Below the pieces are notes generated by a model. It was not told the DNA's origin. It searched no databases and saw only the letters and a program-made list of their open reading frames with translations. From positions 1 through 64,000 of the forward strand of contig NZ_JACIDJ010000010.1 of assembly GCF_014196305.1 (NCBI RefSeq): a stretch of 64,000 bases of DNA, given 5' to 3'. Source of the stretch: Roseococcus suduntuyensis (GTDB lineage: Bacteria; Pseudomonadota; Alphaproteobacteria; Acetobacterales; Acetobacteraceae). This document shows, in pieces, positions 26,044 through 36,303 of the stretch. The first letter of the stretch is position 1; the number at the start of each line of letters is the position of its first letter. A program made the translations under genes and the position numbers.

Positions 26044-26682
26044 TCAGGGCAGCCCGTTGCGGATATGGGCGCGGAAGCCCGGCCGCTCGGCCAGCCGTTC
26101 CAGCCAGGCGTCCAGGGCGGGGGTGGGGGCTTCGCTGCCATCCTTCACCGCGTCCCAGCGATGGGCCGCCATGCCGCAGGCCATGTCGGCCAGGGTGAAG
26201 GCGGCGCCCGCCAGGTAGGGCCCGCTGCGCGCCAGCGCCTGCTCCAGCACGCCCATGCGGTGCGCGTATTCCGCGCGCCCCAACGCCGCCATGCCGGGCC
26301 CGTTCCAGGGCGCGAGGTTCAGCACGCCGCCGAGATAACCCAGGCGCATGGGCAGCGTCATCTCATAGGCCACCCAGTCCATCCAGGCCTCGACCTCGGC
26401 CCGCGCGGCGGGTTCGGCGGGCAGCAGGTCGTGGCGCGCCCGCGTGGCGGCGAGGTGGCGCATGATGACGTGGGATTCGCGCAGCACCGCATCGCCATCC
26501 ACCAGCACCGGCACCGTGCCCAGCGGGTTCAGCGCCAGGAACTCCGGCACCTGCATGCTGCGATGGCCGCGGCCCCAATCCTCCTGGGTGAAGGGTTCGC
26601 CCAGCTCCTCCAGCATCCAGAGCACCTTGCGGACATTGAAGGCGTCCTTGCGGCCGAGCAGGCGGAGCGGGGCAGGGGGCAT
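26044..26682 (-). CDS. Glutathione S-transferase family protein
   Basis: 212 aa. The N-terminal thioredoxin-like domain carries NVRKVLWMLEELG and NPLGTVPVLVDGDAVLRESHVI, the glutathione-binding segment. The C-terminal helical domain follows from about residue 85 (GPYLAGAAFTLADM). The start at 26682 follows GAGGA. It probably conjugates or reduces hydrophobic electrophiles. It is divergent from the arsenite pump gene by 87 bases; a joint role in metal or oxidant stress is possible but not shown. Confidence 0.9.
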   Translation of the reverse strand: MPPAPLRLLGRKDAFNVRKVLWMLEELGEPFTQEDWGRGHRSMQVPEFLALNPLGTVPVLVDGDAVLRESHVIMRHLAATRARHDLLPAEPAARAEVEAWMDWVAYEMTLPMRLGYLGGVLNLAPWNGPGMAALGRAEYAHRMGVLEQALARSGPYLAGAAFTLADMACGMAAHRWDAVKDGSEAPTPALDAWLERLAERPGFRAHIRNGLP

Positions 26683-26769
26683 GGGGCGGTTCCTCGTCTG
26701 GCGCGCGGGCAGAGTGGCGCGCCATGGCATCGCTGGCCAGATGGGGCGGGGCGGGGATAGACAGGCGCC

Positions 26770-27795
26770 ATGCAGGAACCGCTCGGCACCTTCGAACGCT
26801 GGCTCAGCCTCTGGGTCGCGCTGTGCATCGGGGCCGGCATCGGGCTGGGCGCGCTGGCACCTGGCCTGTTCCAGGCGCTGGCGGCGCTGGAATATGCGCG
26901 GGTGAACCTGGTCGTCGCCGTGCTGATCTGGGTGATGATCTATCCGATGATGGTGGCGGTGGACTTCTCCTCCCTGCGCCGCATCGGCGACAAGCCCAAG
27001 GGCCTGATCATCACGCTGGTGGTGAACTGGCTGGTGAAGCCCTTCACCATGGCCGCACTCGGCGTGCTGTTCTTCGAGGTGGTCTTCGCCGACCTGATCG
27101 CGCCCGCCGACGCGCAGCAATACCTGGCCGGCGTCATCCTGCTGGGTGCGGCGCCCTGCACCGCCATGGTCTTCGTCTGGAGCCAGCTGGTGCGGGGCGA
27201 TCCGACCTACACGCTGGTGCAGGTCTCGGTGAACGATGCGGTGATGGTGCTGGCCTTCGCGCCCATCGTGGCGCTGCTGCTGGGCGTCACCTCCATCCCG
27301 GTGCCGTGGGAGACGCTGCTGCTCTCGGTGCTGCTCTATGTCGTGGTGCCGCTGGCCGCGGGCATCGCGACGCGCGTGGCGCTGCGGGAGGCGGCGGCGG
27401 TGGAGGCCTTCACCGCGCGGCTGAAGCCCGCCGGGGTGCTGGGGCTGCTGGCCACCGTCGTGCTGCTCTTCGGCTTCCAGGGCGGCGTGATCCTGGCGCA
27501 GCCGCTCGTCATCCTGCTGATCGCGGTGCCGCTGCTGCTGCAATCCTATGGCATCTTCGCCGTGGCCTATGTCTGGGCGTATCTCTGGCGGGTGCCCTTC
27601 CGCATTGCGGCGCCCTGCGCGCTGATCGGCACGTCGAACTTCTTCGAACTTTCGGTGGCGGTGGCCATCAGCCTGTTCGGGCTGAACAGCGGCGCGGCAC
27701 TCGCCACCGTGGTGGGCGTGCTGGTGGAGGTGCCGGTGATGCTCTCCCTCGTCGCCATCGCCAACCGCACGCGGGACCGTTTCCCGGCCGGTTGA
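26770..27795 (+). CDS. acr3: Arsenite efflux transporter Acr3 (ArsB/ACR3 family)
   Basis: 341 aa with about ten transmembrane helices. The catalytic cysteine block [17 protein letters not shown] places Cys130 where Acr3 enzymes have their essential Cys. The [12 protein letters not shown] and [11 protein letters not shown] blocks, including the conserved late Glu, are also present. It exports As(III) across the inner membrane. No arsR or arsC lies beside it, so local regulation is not evident. Confidence 0.93.
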   Translation: MQEPLGTFERWLSLWVALCIGAGIGLGALAPGLFQALAALEYARVNLVVAVLIWVMIYPMMVAVDFSSLRRIGDKPKGLIITLVVNWLVKPFTMAALGVLFFEVVFADLIAPADAQQYLAGVILLGAAPCTAMVFVWSQLVRGDPTYTLVQVSVNDAVMVLAFAPIVALLLGVTSIPVPWETLLLSVLLYVVVPLAAGIATRVALREAAAVEAFTARLKPAGVLGLLATVVLLFGFQGGVILAQPLVILLIAVPLLLQSYGIFAVAYVWAYLWRVPFRIAAPCALIGTSNFFELSVAVAISLFGLNSGAALATVVGVLVEVPVMLSLVAIANRTRDRFPAG

Positions 27796-27853
27796 GCCGG
27801 CGGCGCAACTCGGGCACAACCGGGGCAACGACACCGAACGGGGAGGAACCAAG

Positions 27854-28828
27854 ATGACGACATCCACACGCCGGCTGCTGCTGGCGGGCGGGGCCACGCT
27901 GCTGGCCGCCCCCGCGCTGCGCGCGCAATCCGCCTGGCCCTCGGGGCCTATCCGCATCATCGCACCCTTTCCGCCGGGCGGCAGCACGGATGCGCTGTCG
28001 CGGCTGCTGCAACAGCCGCTGTCGCAGGCACTGGGCGTGCCCGTCATCGTGGAGAACCGCGCCGGTGCCTCGGGCTCGCTCGGCACCGCCGCCGTGGCGC
28101 GCAGCGCGCCCGACGGCAACACCTGGGTGCTGGTCTTCGACACCCATGCCGTGAACCCCGCGCTGATCCCGAACATGGGCTTCGACACCGAGCGCGACCT
28201 GACGCCGCTGCTGCTCTTCGGCACGGCCCCCATGGTGCTCACGGCGCATTCCACGCGGCCCTACAAGGACTGGGCGGCGATGGCCGCGGCGGCGCGCGCG
28301 CGGCCCGACACGCTGACCTATGGCACCATTGGCAATGGCTCGCTCGCGCATTTGACCATGGCGCTGGTGGGGCGCACCACCGGGCTTCAACTGGTGCATG
28401 TGCCCTATCGCGGCGGCGGGCCGCTGGCGGCGGCCGCGCTGGCGGGCGAGGTGGACCTGCCCATCGCGACGCGGCCTGCCATCGGCGTGCATGTGGACAG
28501 CGGCACGCTGGTGGCGCTGGCGCAGACGGGGTCCACGCGCTCACCCACCATGCCCAATGTGCCGACGCTGGCCGAATGCGGCGTGGCGGGCATCGATGCG
28601 CGGGCCTTCTGGGGCTTCCTCGGCCCGGCGAACATGCCGGCCGCCATCAAGCAACGGATGGAGGCGGAACTCCGCAAGGCGCTGGAGATCGAGACGGTGC
28701 GCACGCGCGTGACCAATCTCGGCATCGACCTGGAGCCGCAGGGCGAGGAGGCGTTCCGGGCGTTCCTGTCGCGCCAGATCCGCACCTGGGGCCAGGTGGT
28801 GCGCGAGAACAACATCCGGCCCGACTGA
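27854..28828 (+). CDS. Tripartite tricarboxylate transporter receptor (Bug/TctC family)
   Basis: 324 aa. A Tat-like leader (TSTRRLLLAGG...LRAQS) is followed by WPSGPIRIIAPFPPGGSTDALSR, ENRAGASGSLGTAAVARSAPDG and HVPYRGGGPLAAAALAG, the three Bug signatures. A GGAGG ribosome site sits at 27841-27845. No TctA/TctB genes are near. It stands alone between the Acr3 gene and a convergent ABC operon, so its ligand and partner membrane protein are unknown. Confidence 0.92.
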   Translation: MTTSTRRLLLAGGATLLAAPALRAQSAWPSGPIRIIAPFPPGGSTDALSRLLQQPLSQALGVPVIVENRAGASGSLGTAAVARSAPDGNTWVLVFDTHAVNPALIPNMGFDTERDLTPLLLFGTAPMVLTAHSTRPYKDWAAMAAAARARPDTLTYGTIGNGSLAHLTMALVGRTTGLQLVHVPYRGGGPLAAAALAGEVDLPIATRPAIGVHVDSGTLVALAQTGSTRSPTMPNVPTLAECGVAGIDARAFWGFLGPANMPAAIKQRMEAELRKALEIETVRTRVTNLGIDLEPQGEEAFRAFLSRQIRTWGQVVRENNIRPD

Positions 28829-28856
28829 GCCGGTTCAAGCCTGGCGGCGCGGTGGA

Positions 28857-29732
28857 CTACTCCTTCACCGCGCCCGTCAGGCTGCTCACATAATAGTCCA
28901 CGAAGAACGAGTAGAAGATCGCGACCGGCAGCGAGCCCAGCAGGCTGCCCGCCATCAGCGCGCCCCACTGATACACATCGCCGGTCACCAGCTCCGTCAG
29001 GATGGCCACGGGAACGGTCTTGTTCTCGCTGCTCTGGATGAAGGCGAGCGCGTAGATGAACTCGTTCCAGGACAGGGTGAAGCTGAAGATGCCCGCGCTG
29101 ATGAGGCCCGGCACCGCCAGCGGTAGCGTGATCTTGGTCAGGATCTGCAGCCGCGTGGCGCCGTCGATCAGCGCGCACTCCTCCAGCTCATACGGGATGG
29201 ACTTGAAGTAGCCGATGAGCAGCCAGGTGCAGAAGGGCACCAGGAAGGTCGGGTAGACCAGGATCAGCGCCATCGGGCTGTCGAAGAGGCCGAGCTGCAC
29301 CACCATCGTCGCCAGCGGGATGAACAGGATGGAGGGCGGCACGAGATAGGCCAGGTAGATGGCCAGCCCCACATACTGGCTGCCACGGAAGCGAAGCCGC
29401 TGGATGGCATAGGCCGCCAGCGTGCTGGCGAAGAGCGAAAGGAAGGTCGCCCCCACCGAGACCAGCATCGTGGTCCAGAGCCAGGAGGGGTAGGAGGTCT
29501 CGAACAGCAGCTTGCGGATGTGGTCGAGCGTGGGCGAGGTGATCCAGAAGGGGTTGTGCGTCGCGAAATCATACAGCTCGGCGTCCGGTTTGAAGGCCGT
29601 CACCGTCATCCAGTAGAAGGGGAAGAGCAGGATGAAGAGAAAGCAGCACAGCGGCACCCACAGTGTGACGACGCGGCGCGCGCGGCTGTCCCACTGCATG
29701 GCTTCCGGTCCGTCAGAGGCGGCGTTGCTCAT
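28857..29732 (-). CDS. Carbohydrate-type ABC transporter permease (MalG-like)
   Basis: 291 aa inner-membrane permease with six predicted helices. The EAA loop that docks on the ATPase is EECALIDGATRLQILTKITLPLAVPG. The family usually pairs with a MalF-like partner, here the gene at 29745. It is the last gene of a four-gene importer operon (ATPase, receptor, two permeases). Stop codon is TAG. Confidence 0.92.
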   Translation of the reverse strand: MSNAASDGPEAMQWDSRARRVVTLWVPLCCFLFILLFPFYWMTVTAFKPDAELYDFATHNPFWITSPTLDHIRKLLFETSYPSWLWTTMLVSVGATFLSLFASTLAAYAIQRLRFRGSQYVGLAIYLAYLVPPSILFIPLATMVVQLGLFDSPMALILVYPTFLVPFCTWLLIGYFKSIPYELEECALIDGATRLQILTKITLPLAVPGLISAGIFSFTLSWNEFIYALAFIQSSENKTVPVAILTELVTGDVYQWGALMAGSLLGSLPVAIFYSFFVDYYVSSLTGAVKE

Positions 29733-29744
29733 GGCTGGGTCCTC

Positions 29745-30716
29745 TCAGTCATTGCCTTCGCCCTGCTGCCACTTGCGCCGCGCCAGCGCGAAGTAGCTGA
29801 ACAGGGTGGCGAAGACGAGGAAGGGGATCATGGAGACGGCGATGGCCGCACCTTCCGCCAGCTCACCGCCCGGAATGCCGCGCTGGAAGGCCAGCGTCGC
29901 CAGCAGGTGCGTGGAGTTCACCGGGCCGCCGCGCGTGATGGCATAGACCAGCTGGAAGTCGGTGAAGGTGAAGATGATGCTGAAGGTCATCACGATGGCC
30001 AGGATGGGCAGCAGCATCGGGAAGGTGATGTAGCGGAAGCGCTGCCACGCGGTCGCACCGTCGAGCAGCGCGGCCTCATACAGCGAGGGCGAGATGGTCT
30101 GCAGCCCCGCCAGCAGCGAGATCGCCACGAAGGGAATCCCGCGCCAGATGTTGGCCACGATCAGCGAGAAGCGCGCCGGCCATTCGCTGCCGATGAAATC
30201 TATGTTGGTGGTCCGCAGCCCAAGCTCGATGAACACCCAGGAGATGATGCTGAACTGCGGGTCATACATCCACCAGAACGCGATGGCCGACAGCACCGTG
30301 GGCACGATCCAGGGCAGCAGGATGATGGCGCGGAAGAAGGACTTGAACGGCATGTACTGGTTCAGCAGCAGCGCCAGCCACAGCCCCAGCGCGAATTTCC
30401 CGATGGTGGCCAGCGTCGTGTAGAAGACGCTGAAGAACACCGCGTTCCAGAAGATGGGGTCGGTGAAGAGCCACTCGAAATTCTCGAAGCCCACGAACTG
30501 CCCGCGCCGGCCGATGGTGCCGTCGGTGAAGGCGAGCCAGATGCCCAGGCCCAGCGGATAGGTGAGAAAGACGCCGAGCAGCCCCACCGTCGGCAGCAGG
30601 CAGGCGATGATCAGGAAGGTCTTGCTGTCGAACAGCCGGCCGAACGCGGTGGGTTGCCGCCGCGTGCGGGACCAGTGCTGCGCCCTTTCGGCGGGAAGGG
30701 TGGTGTCCATGGCCAT
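29745..30716 (-). CDS. Carbohydrate-type ABC transporter permease (MalF-like)
   Basis: 323 aa, six to seven hydrophobic segments. The EAA loop reads YEAALLDGATAWQRFRYITFPMLLP. Start choice between 30716 and 30710 (adjacent ATGs) is uncertain; a GGAG lies ten bases before the first. It forms the translocation pore with the permease at 28857. The substrate is not deducible; genes of this layout import sugars, polyols or glycerol phosphates. Confidence 0.9.
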   Translation of the reverse strand: MAMDTTLPAERAQHWSRTRRQPTAFGRLFDSKTFLIIACLLPTVGLLGVFLTYPLGLGIWLAFTDGTIGRRGQFVGFENFEWLFTDPIFWNAVFFSVFYTTLATIGKFALGLWLALLLNQYMPFKSFFRAIILLPWIVPTVLSAIAFWWMYDPQFSIISWVFIELGLRTTNIDFIGSEWPARFSLIVANIWRGIPFVAISLLAGLQTISPSLYEAALLDGATAWQRFRYITFPMLLPILAIVMTFSIIFTFTDFQLVYAITRGGPVNSTHLLATLAFQRGIPGGELAEGAAIAVSMIPFLVFATLFSYFALARRKWQQGEGND

Positions 30717-30781
30717 GGCGCGGGCGCTCCGGCAGGGTTCCCGCGCGGTGGGGCACACCGCGCGGGGGTTTCAGGGTGGCG

Positions 30782-32110
30782 TCAGCGCCGGCGGAAGAAG
30801 CGCGTCGCGCGGCGTTCGGCCTCGCGCGCCGCGGCCTGGGGCGTGGCCTGGCCGGAGGCGACCGAGGCGCACATCTGCACCATCACGTAGTCGGCATTGG
30901 CGGCGGCCGAGCCCTCGGTGATGGGCCCGCTGTAGCCATTGTAGAAGGCGGTATCCATCACGTCGCGGAAGATGCTCACCTTCGGGTCGCTCGCCCACAC
31001 CGCGCTGGTGTTGTAGGCGTTGAGCGGCTGCGACCAGTAGCCGAGGTTCGCCTGCAGCCATGGGTCGTACTGCTCGCTCTCCATCAGGAAGGCCAGCAGC
31101 GCCTTCGAGGCATTGGGGAAGCGGCTGTGGCGGAACACCATGGCGTTCAGCGTCAGCCCCGCCATGGGCGAGGTCTCGGCCACGCCCTTGGGCAGCAGCG
31201 AATGCTCCGTGTCGTCCGCGATGGCGCGCGTCGCGGCGTCGTTCTTCAGTGCGAAGTAGAGCGAGACGCCGTTCGCCGTCAGGAACAGCTCGTTCGACGC
31301 ATAGGCGCGGTTGTTGCTGATGTCGCCCCAGGCCAGCGTGCCGGGGACGAAGGTGGCATACAGCTCCCGCAGGTATTCCAGCGCCTGGATGGTCTGCGGG
31401 CTGTTGATGCCCACGCTGCCATCATCATTCACCAGCCGCCCGCCGAAGGACCACACCAGCCAGTTGGCGAAACCGTTGCCGTCGCCCACCGCATTGCCCA
31501 GCGCGAAGCCCGCGGGCTTGTTGATGCGGCGCAACTGCTGGCAGAGGCGCAGGTAGCTCGCGTGGTCGTCGGGGATGGACTGGAAGCCCGCCTCGTTCAC
31601 CGCGGATTTCCGCCACACCAATGGGCCGCCGGATGCGCCGAAGGGCAGGGCCAGCCAGTTGTTCGTGCCATGCCGCCTGCCATAGCGCTCGGCCAGCCGC
31701 TTCCAGCCGCCATACTTGGCGCCCAGATATTCCGCGACGTCCGTCACCTCCACCACCTTGTCGGCGTAGACGTGCGGGGCCTCGTTGAAGCCGATGATGA
31801 CGTCGGGGCCGGCACCCGTGTTGGCGGTGACGGCGGTCTGCTGGTTGATGTCCTCCCAGCCCACGAAGTCCACGCGCACCTGCACGCCCGTCTGTTGGGC
31901 GAAGCGGGCGCAGTTGGCGCGGAACACCTCCTCGTCCGGCTGGACGAAGCGCACGGGGCGCAGCACGCGCAGCGTGGCGCCGTTCTCCACGCGGAAATTG
32001 GGCGTGGGGACCTGCGCCGCCTGGATCTGCGCCGAGGCCTGGGCCCCCACCAGACTCGCCGCGCCGCCGAGGCCGAGGGTTCGGCGGGTGATGCTGAATT
32101 GCGTTGGCAT
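30782..32110 (-). CDS. ABC transporter extracellular solute-binding protein (family 1 type)
   Basis: 442 aa periplasmic receptor with a Tat-like leader (SITRRTLGLGGAASLVGAQASAQ). A large two-lobed binding domain follows: the FVGWEDINQQTAVTANTGAGPDVI block, where sugar-binding proteins have their hinge contacts, and a late region rich in Tyr/Trp. Its size fits oligosaccharide or polyol binders. It sits between the ATPase and permease genes, so the importer is complete. Confidence 0.9.
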   Translation of the reverse strand: MPTQFSITRRTLGLGGAASLVGAQASAQIQAAQVPTPNFRVENGATLRVLRPVRFVQPDEEVFRANCARFAQQTGVQVRVDFVGWEDINQQTAVTANTGAGPDVIIGFNEAPHVYADKVVEVTDVAEYLGAKYGGWKRLAERYGRRHGTNNWLALPFGASGGPLVWRKSAVNEAGFQSIPDDHASYLRLCQQLRRINKPAGFALGNAVGDGNGFANWLVWSFGGRLVNDDGSVGINSPQTIQALEYLRELYATFVPGTLAWGDISNNRAYASNELFLTANGVSLYFALKNDAATRAIADDTEHSLLPKGVAETSPMAGLTLNAMVFRHSRFPNASKALLAFLMESEQYDPWLQANLGYWSQPLNAYNTSAVWASDPKVSIFRDVMDTAFYNGYSGPITEGSAAANADYVMVQMCASVASGQATPQAAAREAERRATRFFRRR

Positions 32111-32139
32111 TGTTTCCGTTCCTCCCTTTGTGGCGGGCG

Positions 32140-33186
<1,047 letters not shown>

Positions 33187-33418
33187 CAGTGCGCGGCCTT
33201 CGAGATGGGCGCGCGCGCTCCTGCCTGTTCCGGCATGCCGCTTCCTTTTCCATTTCCTCGTCGCGGTCTGTGCCGCTGTGGCTACTTCACGTCCTTCGGC
33301 GAGGACTTGTCCAGTGGTGATTTCCTGAAATACGTGCTGCACCCGCGAAGTCGTTCGGGCATTGGCGCGCGGCGAAAGCGGGTCCAGAACAGGGGGGACC
33401 GCATCACGGAGACGCCCG

Positions 33419-34144
33419 ATGGCACCAGAGATTCTTGCCCAGCTCGCCCCCACGGGCGTGCTGCGCGCCGGCATCAACATGAGCAACTTCCTGCTCGTCA
33501 CCGGGCGCCGCCCGAATGGCGAGCCGGATGGTGTTTCGCCGGGCATGGCGCGCGCCATCGCGGACAAGCTGGGTGTGCCCGTCCACTACGTGCCCTATCC
33601 ACGCCCCGGCGAGCTGGCCGACGCGGCGGGCACCGGCGCCTGGGACATCGGCCTGATCGGCGCCGAGCCGCAACGCGCGGAGAAGATCCACTTCACCGCC
33701 GCCTATGCCGAGATCGAGGCCACCTACATGGTGCCGCCCGGCAGCGCCATCATGTCGTTGGAGCAGGTGGACCGGCCCGGCATCCGCATCGCCGTCGCCG
33801 CGCGCGCGGCCTATGACCTCTGGCTGGAGCGCAACATCAAGCACGCCACTCTGGTGCGCGCGGAAGGCCTGGATGGCGCGATGGAGCTCTACCTGCGCGA
33901 CGGCCTCGACGTGCTGGCCGGCCTGCGCCCGCGCCTGCTGACCGATGTGGAGAAGCAGCCCGGCGCGTGCATCCTGGAGGGCAAGTTCACGGCGGTGCAG
34001 CAGGCCATCGGCACCGCGCGCGCCAACACCGCGGCCGCGGCCTTCCTCGCGGAATTCGTGGAGGAGGCGAAGCGCAGCGGCCTCGTGGCCGACCTCATCG
34101 CAAAGCATCAGGTGCGTGGCCTGTCGGTGGCGCCGCTCGCCTGA
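33419..34144 (+). CDS. Substrate-binding (SBP_bac_3/PBPb) domain protein without signal peptide
   Basis: 241 aa. The fold is that of amino-acid ABC receptors: LRAGINMSNFLL, ARAIADKLGVPVHYVPYPRPGEL and WDIGLIGAEPQRAEKIHFTAAYAEIEATY. The start at 33419 follows GGAG at 33408-33411. From there no Sec, Tat or lipoprotein leader is visible, and longer in-frame starts do not supply one. It might act in the cytoplasm as a ligand sensor, or leave the cell by another route. It precedes a TPP enzyme by 125 bases. Confidence 0.78.
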   Translation: MAPEILAQLAPTGVLRAGINMSNFLLVTGRRPNGEPDGVSPGMARAIADKLGVPVHYVPYPRPGELADAAGTGAWDIGLIGAEPQRAEKIHFTAAYAEIEATYMVPPGSAIMSLEQVDRPGIRIAVAARAAYDLWLERNIKHATLVRAEGLDGAMELYLRDGLDVLAGLRPRLLTDVEKQPGACILEGKFTAVQQAIGTARANTAAAAFLAEFVEEAKRSGLVADLIAKHQVRGLSVAPLA

Positions 34145-34196
34145 CCCCGCAGGGGGTGGCGTGGGCCGCGCATCGTGACACCATGGCGGCAAAGAG

Positions 34197-34245
34197 CCGT
34201 CCGATGGCCGAAGGGCGATGTCGCCCGGAGGTCTGAATCGGCCGG
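34197..34245 (+). repeat. Structured repeat element, degenerate copy
   Basis: Outer arms CCG-T-CCGAT and ATCGG-C-CGG pair with the same central mismatch as the other family members. GGCC/GGTC and GGGCGA/TCGCCC form the inner stem and TGA is left unpaired on the 3' side. Inner bases differ from other copies but pairing is kept. It lies in the gap between the substrate-binding gene and the TPP enzyme. Confidence 0.55.
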
Positions 34246-34269
34246 CCAGAACCTCCGAGGAAGCGCCGC

Positions 34270-35952
34270 ATGACCCACGACACCCCCTACACCGTCGCCG
34301 ACATGGTGGCCGAATTCCTGGCACGCGTGGGCGTCACCACCGCCTTCGGCATCGTCTCCGTCCACAACATCCCGATGCTGGACGCCATCGGCCGGCGCAA
34401 TGCCATCCGCTACGTGATGTGCCGCGGCGAGATGGGCGGCGCGCACATGGCCGATGCCTATGCGCGCGTGACGGGGCATCTGGGCGTGCTCTTCACCAGC
34501 ACGGGGCCCGGCATGGCCAACAGCATCGGTGGACTGGTGGAGGCACGCTTCGCGGGCTCGCCCGTGCTGCACATCACCGGCCAGACGCTCACGAAGTTCC
34601 TCGACCGCGACACGGGCAGCGTCCATGACGTGCCGGGCCAGACGGCCATCCTGGAGGCGGCGGGCAAGGCCGCGTATCGCGTGCGCCACGCGAACCAGGC
34701 CTTCGGCACGCTGTGGCGTGCGGCCATGGAGGCGATGACGCCGCCGCGCGGCCCCGTCTCGGTGGAAATCCCCATTGATATCCAGCGCGCCACCATCGCG
34801 CGGCCTGCGGCGCTCGACACGCTGGAACTGCCCGTGCCGCCGCCGCTGCCGCCCTCTGAGGCCGCACTCGATGAACTGGCCGACCGTCTGGCTTCGGCGA
34901 AGCGCCCCATGATCTGGCTCGGCAATGGCGCGCGCGAGGCGGGGGCGGGGGCCATGGCGCTGATCGAACTCGGCTTCGGCTGTGTGAATTCCTGGAACGG
35001 CCGCGGCATCGTGCCGGAGGATCACCCGATGACGCTGGGCGCCATGCACGGCAATGGATCGCCCCGCGTGCAGGAGTTCTATGGCACGGTGGACGCGATG
35101 CTGGTGCTGGGTTCGCGCCTGCGCGGGCATGAGACGCAGGATGGCACGCAGAAGCTGCCCGCGAACCTCATCCATGTGGATGTGGACCCCGCCGCCGATG
35201 GCCGCACCTATCCCAACACCCTCTTCGTGCAGGGCGATGCGGAGCTGGTGGCCCAGGGCCTCGCGCGGCGCCTCAAGGGCCGCCTGCACACGGACCCGGC
35301 CTTCCCCGCCGACCTGGCGGAGACGCGCCGCCGCGCGGTGGAGGAATTCCTCGCCACCCTCGGCCCCTATCACGGCTTCTGCGATCAGCTGCGCGCCGTC
35401 ATGCCGCGCGACGCGCTCTGGGTGCGCGACATCACCATGAGCAACACGACCTGGGGCAACCGCGTCTTCCCCATCTACGGCCCGCGCGATGCGGTGCACC
35501 CCGTGGGGGCCGCCATCGGGCCTGGCCTGCCGCTGGGCATTGGCGCGGCCATGGGTGCCCAAGGCCGCAAGACGGTGGCGATGGTGGGCGATGGCGGCTT
35601 CGCCATGAACATGAGCGAGCTCTGGACCGCCGTGCAGGAACGCGCGCGGCTCTGCACCATCGTGATGAACGACCGCGGCTATGGCGTGATCCGCGTGATC
35701 CAGGATGCGGTGGTGGAGGGCCGCCGCTTCGGCGATGACCTGCTGGGACCGGACCTCGCGCAACTGGCGGCGGTCGCCGGGCTGCCGCACTTCAAGGTCT
35801 CGCGCGCCGAGGCTTTCGGCGCCGTGGTGGCCCAGGCGCTGGAGGTGGACGGGCCCACCTTGGTCGAGGTGGACATGGTCGCCATCGGGCCCTTCCCGCC
35901 CTATGCGCCCTACACCACCATGGGCAAGCACGCGGAGCGTGCGCAGCGTTGA
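34270..35952 (+). CDS. Thiamine-diphosphate-dependent enzyme, acetolactate-synthase-like
   Basis: 560 aa with the three domains of the POX/AHAS family. E54 in MCRGEMGGAHMADAYAR is the cofactor-activating glutamate. The central domain starts near 190, and the C-terminal Mg-TPP motif is GDGGFAMNMSELWTAV...IVMNDRGYG. It likely decarboxylates or carboligates a 2-oxo acid. It is not the biosynthetic ilvB, as no ilvN follows. An odd HNIPMLDAI segment replaces the usual motif near residue 32. The neighbouring substrate-binding and amidase genes suggest a catabolic role. Confidence 0.87.
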   Translation: MTHDTPYTVADMVAEFLARVGVTTAFGIVSVHNIPMLDAIGRRNAIRYVMCRGEMGGAHMADAYARVTGHLGVLFTSTGPGMANSIGGLVEARFAGSPVLHITGQTLTKFLDRDTGSVHDVPGQTAILEAAGKAAYRVRHANQAFGTLWRAAMEAMTPPRGPVSVEIPIDIQRATIARPAALDTLELPVPPPLPPSEAALDELADRLASAKRPMIWLGNGAREAGAGAMALIELGFGCVNSWNGRGIVPEDHPMTLGAMHGNGSPRVQEFYGTVDAMLVLGSRLRGHETQDGTQKLPANLIHVDVDPAADGRTYPNTLFVQGDAELVAQGLARRLKGRLHTDPAFPADLAETRRRAVEEFLATLGPYHGFCDQLRAVMPRDALWVRDITMSNTTWGNRVFPIYGPRDAVHPVGAAIGPGLPLGIGAAMGAQGRKTVAMVGDGGFAMNMSELWTAVQERARLCTIVMNDRGYGVIRVIQDAVVEGRRFGDDLLGPDLAQLAAVAGLPHFKVSRAEAFGAVVAQALEVDGPTLVEVDMVAIGPFPPYAPYTTMGKHAERAQR

Positions 35953-35962
35953 ACCTGCTGGC

Positions 35963-36004
35963 GCGGCCGATTCACGCCGCGGCTGCGCCACGACGATCGG
36001 ACGC
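35963..36004 (-). repeat. Structured repeat element, one copy
   Basis: Read on the minus strand: outer stem GCG-T-CCGAT with ATCGG-C-CGC, asymmetric internal loop C opposite GTGA, inner stem GTCGTGGC/GCCGCGGC (two G-U pairs on this strand) and loop GCA. Relative to the commoner CTGAT/ATCAG copies the outer stem carries a matched double change. The first G is the last base of the TAG stop of the small gene at 36004. It fills the convergent gap after the TPP gene. Confidence 0.8.
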
Positions 36005-36303
36005 TACTCGCCGCCCTCCCTCGCCCGCTCCATCAACCGCGCGATGCCCGTGATCTTCTCCAGCCCCATATCCAGGGGCTGGCCGGTGCGCGGGTCGGGG
36101 TAGATCTTGAGGTAGGACTGTCCCGCCACCTTCTCCCATCGCCCCGAAGGCCGGCGCATCTGCAAATCCACGCCCATGGATTTCAGCAGCATCCGCACCA
36201 GCGCCTCCTTCGGCGCGTCGGGCTTGGGCAGGCAGGGATAGGCGCCGATCATCTTCCAGCCATTGGCCAGCGCCCAGTCGGTGAGTTCCTGCTTCGTCAT
36301 CAT
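36004..36303 (-). CDS. Small conserved-looking protein of unknown function
   Basis: 99 aa, not recognised. It begins with MMTKQELTDWALANGW, is amphipathic with no membrane segment, and has a central SYLKIYPDPRTGQPLDMG segment. Start is ATGATG overlapping the amidase stop, so translation is probably coupled. High-GC third positions and a tight overlap support a real gene. A helix-rich N terminus and a short beta-like C-terminal part are all that can be said. It ends in TAG at the edge of a repeat element. Confidence 0.7.
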   Translation of the reverse strand: MMTKQELTDWALANGWKMIGAYPCLPKPDAPKEALVRMLLKSMGVDLQMRRPSGRWEKVAGQSYLKIYPDPRTGQPLDMGLEKITGIARLMERAREGGE

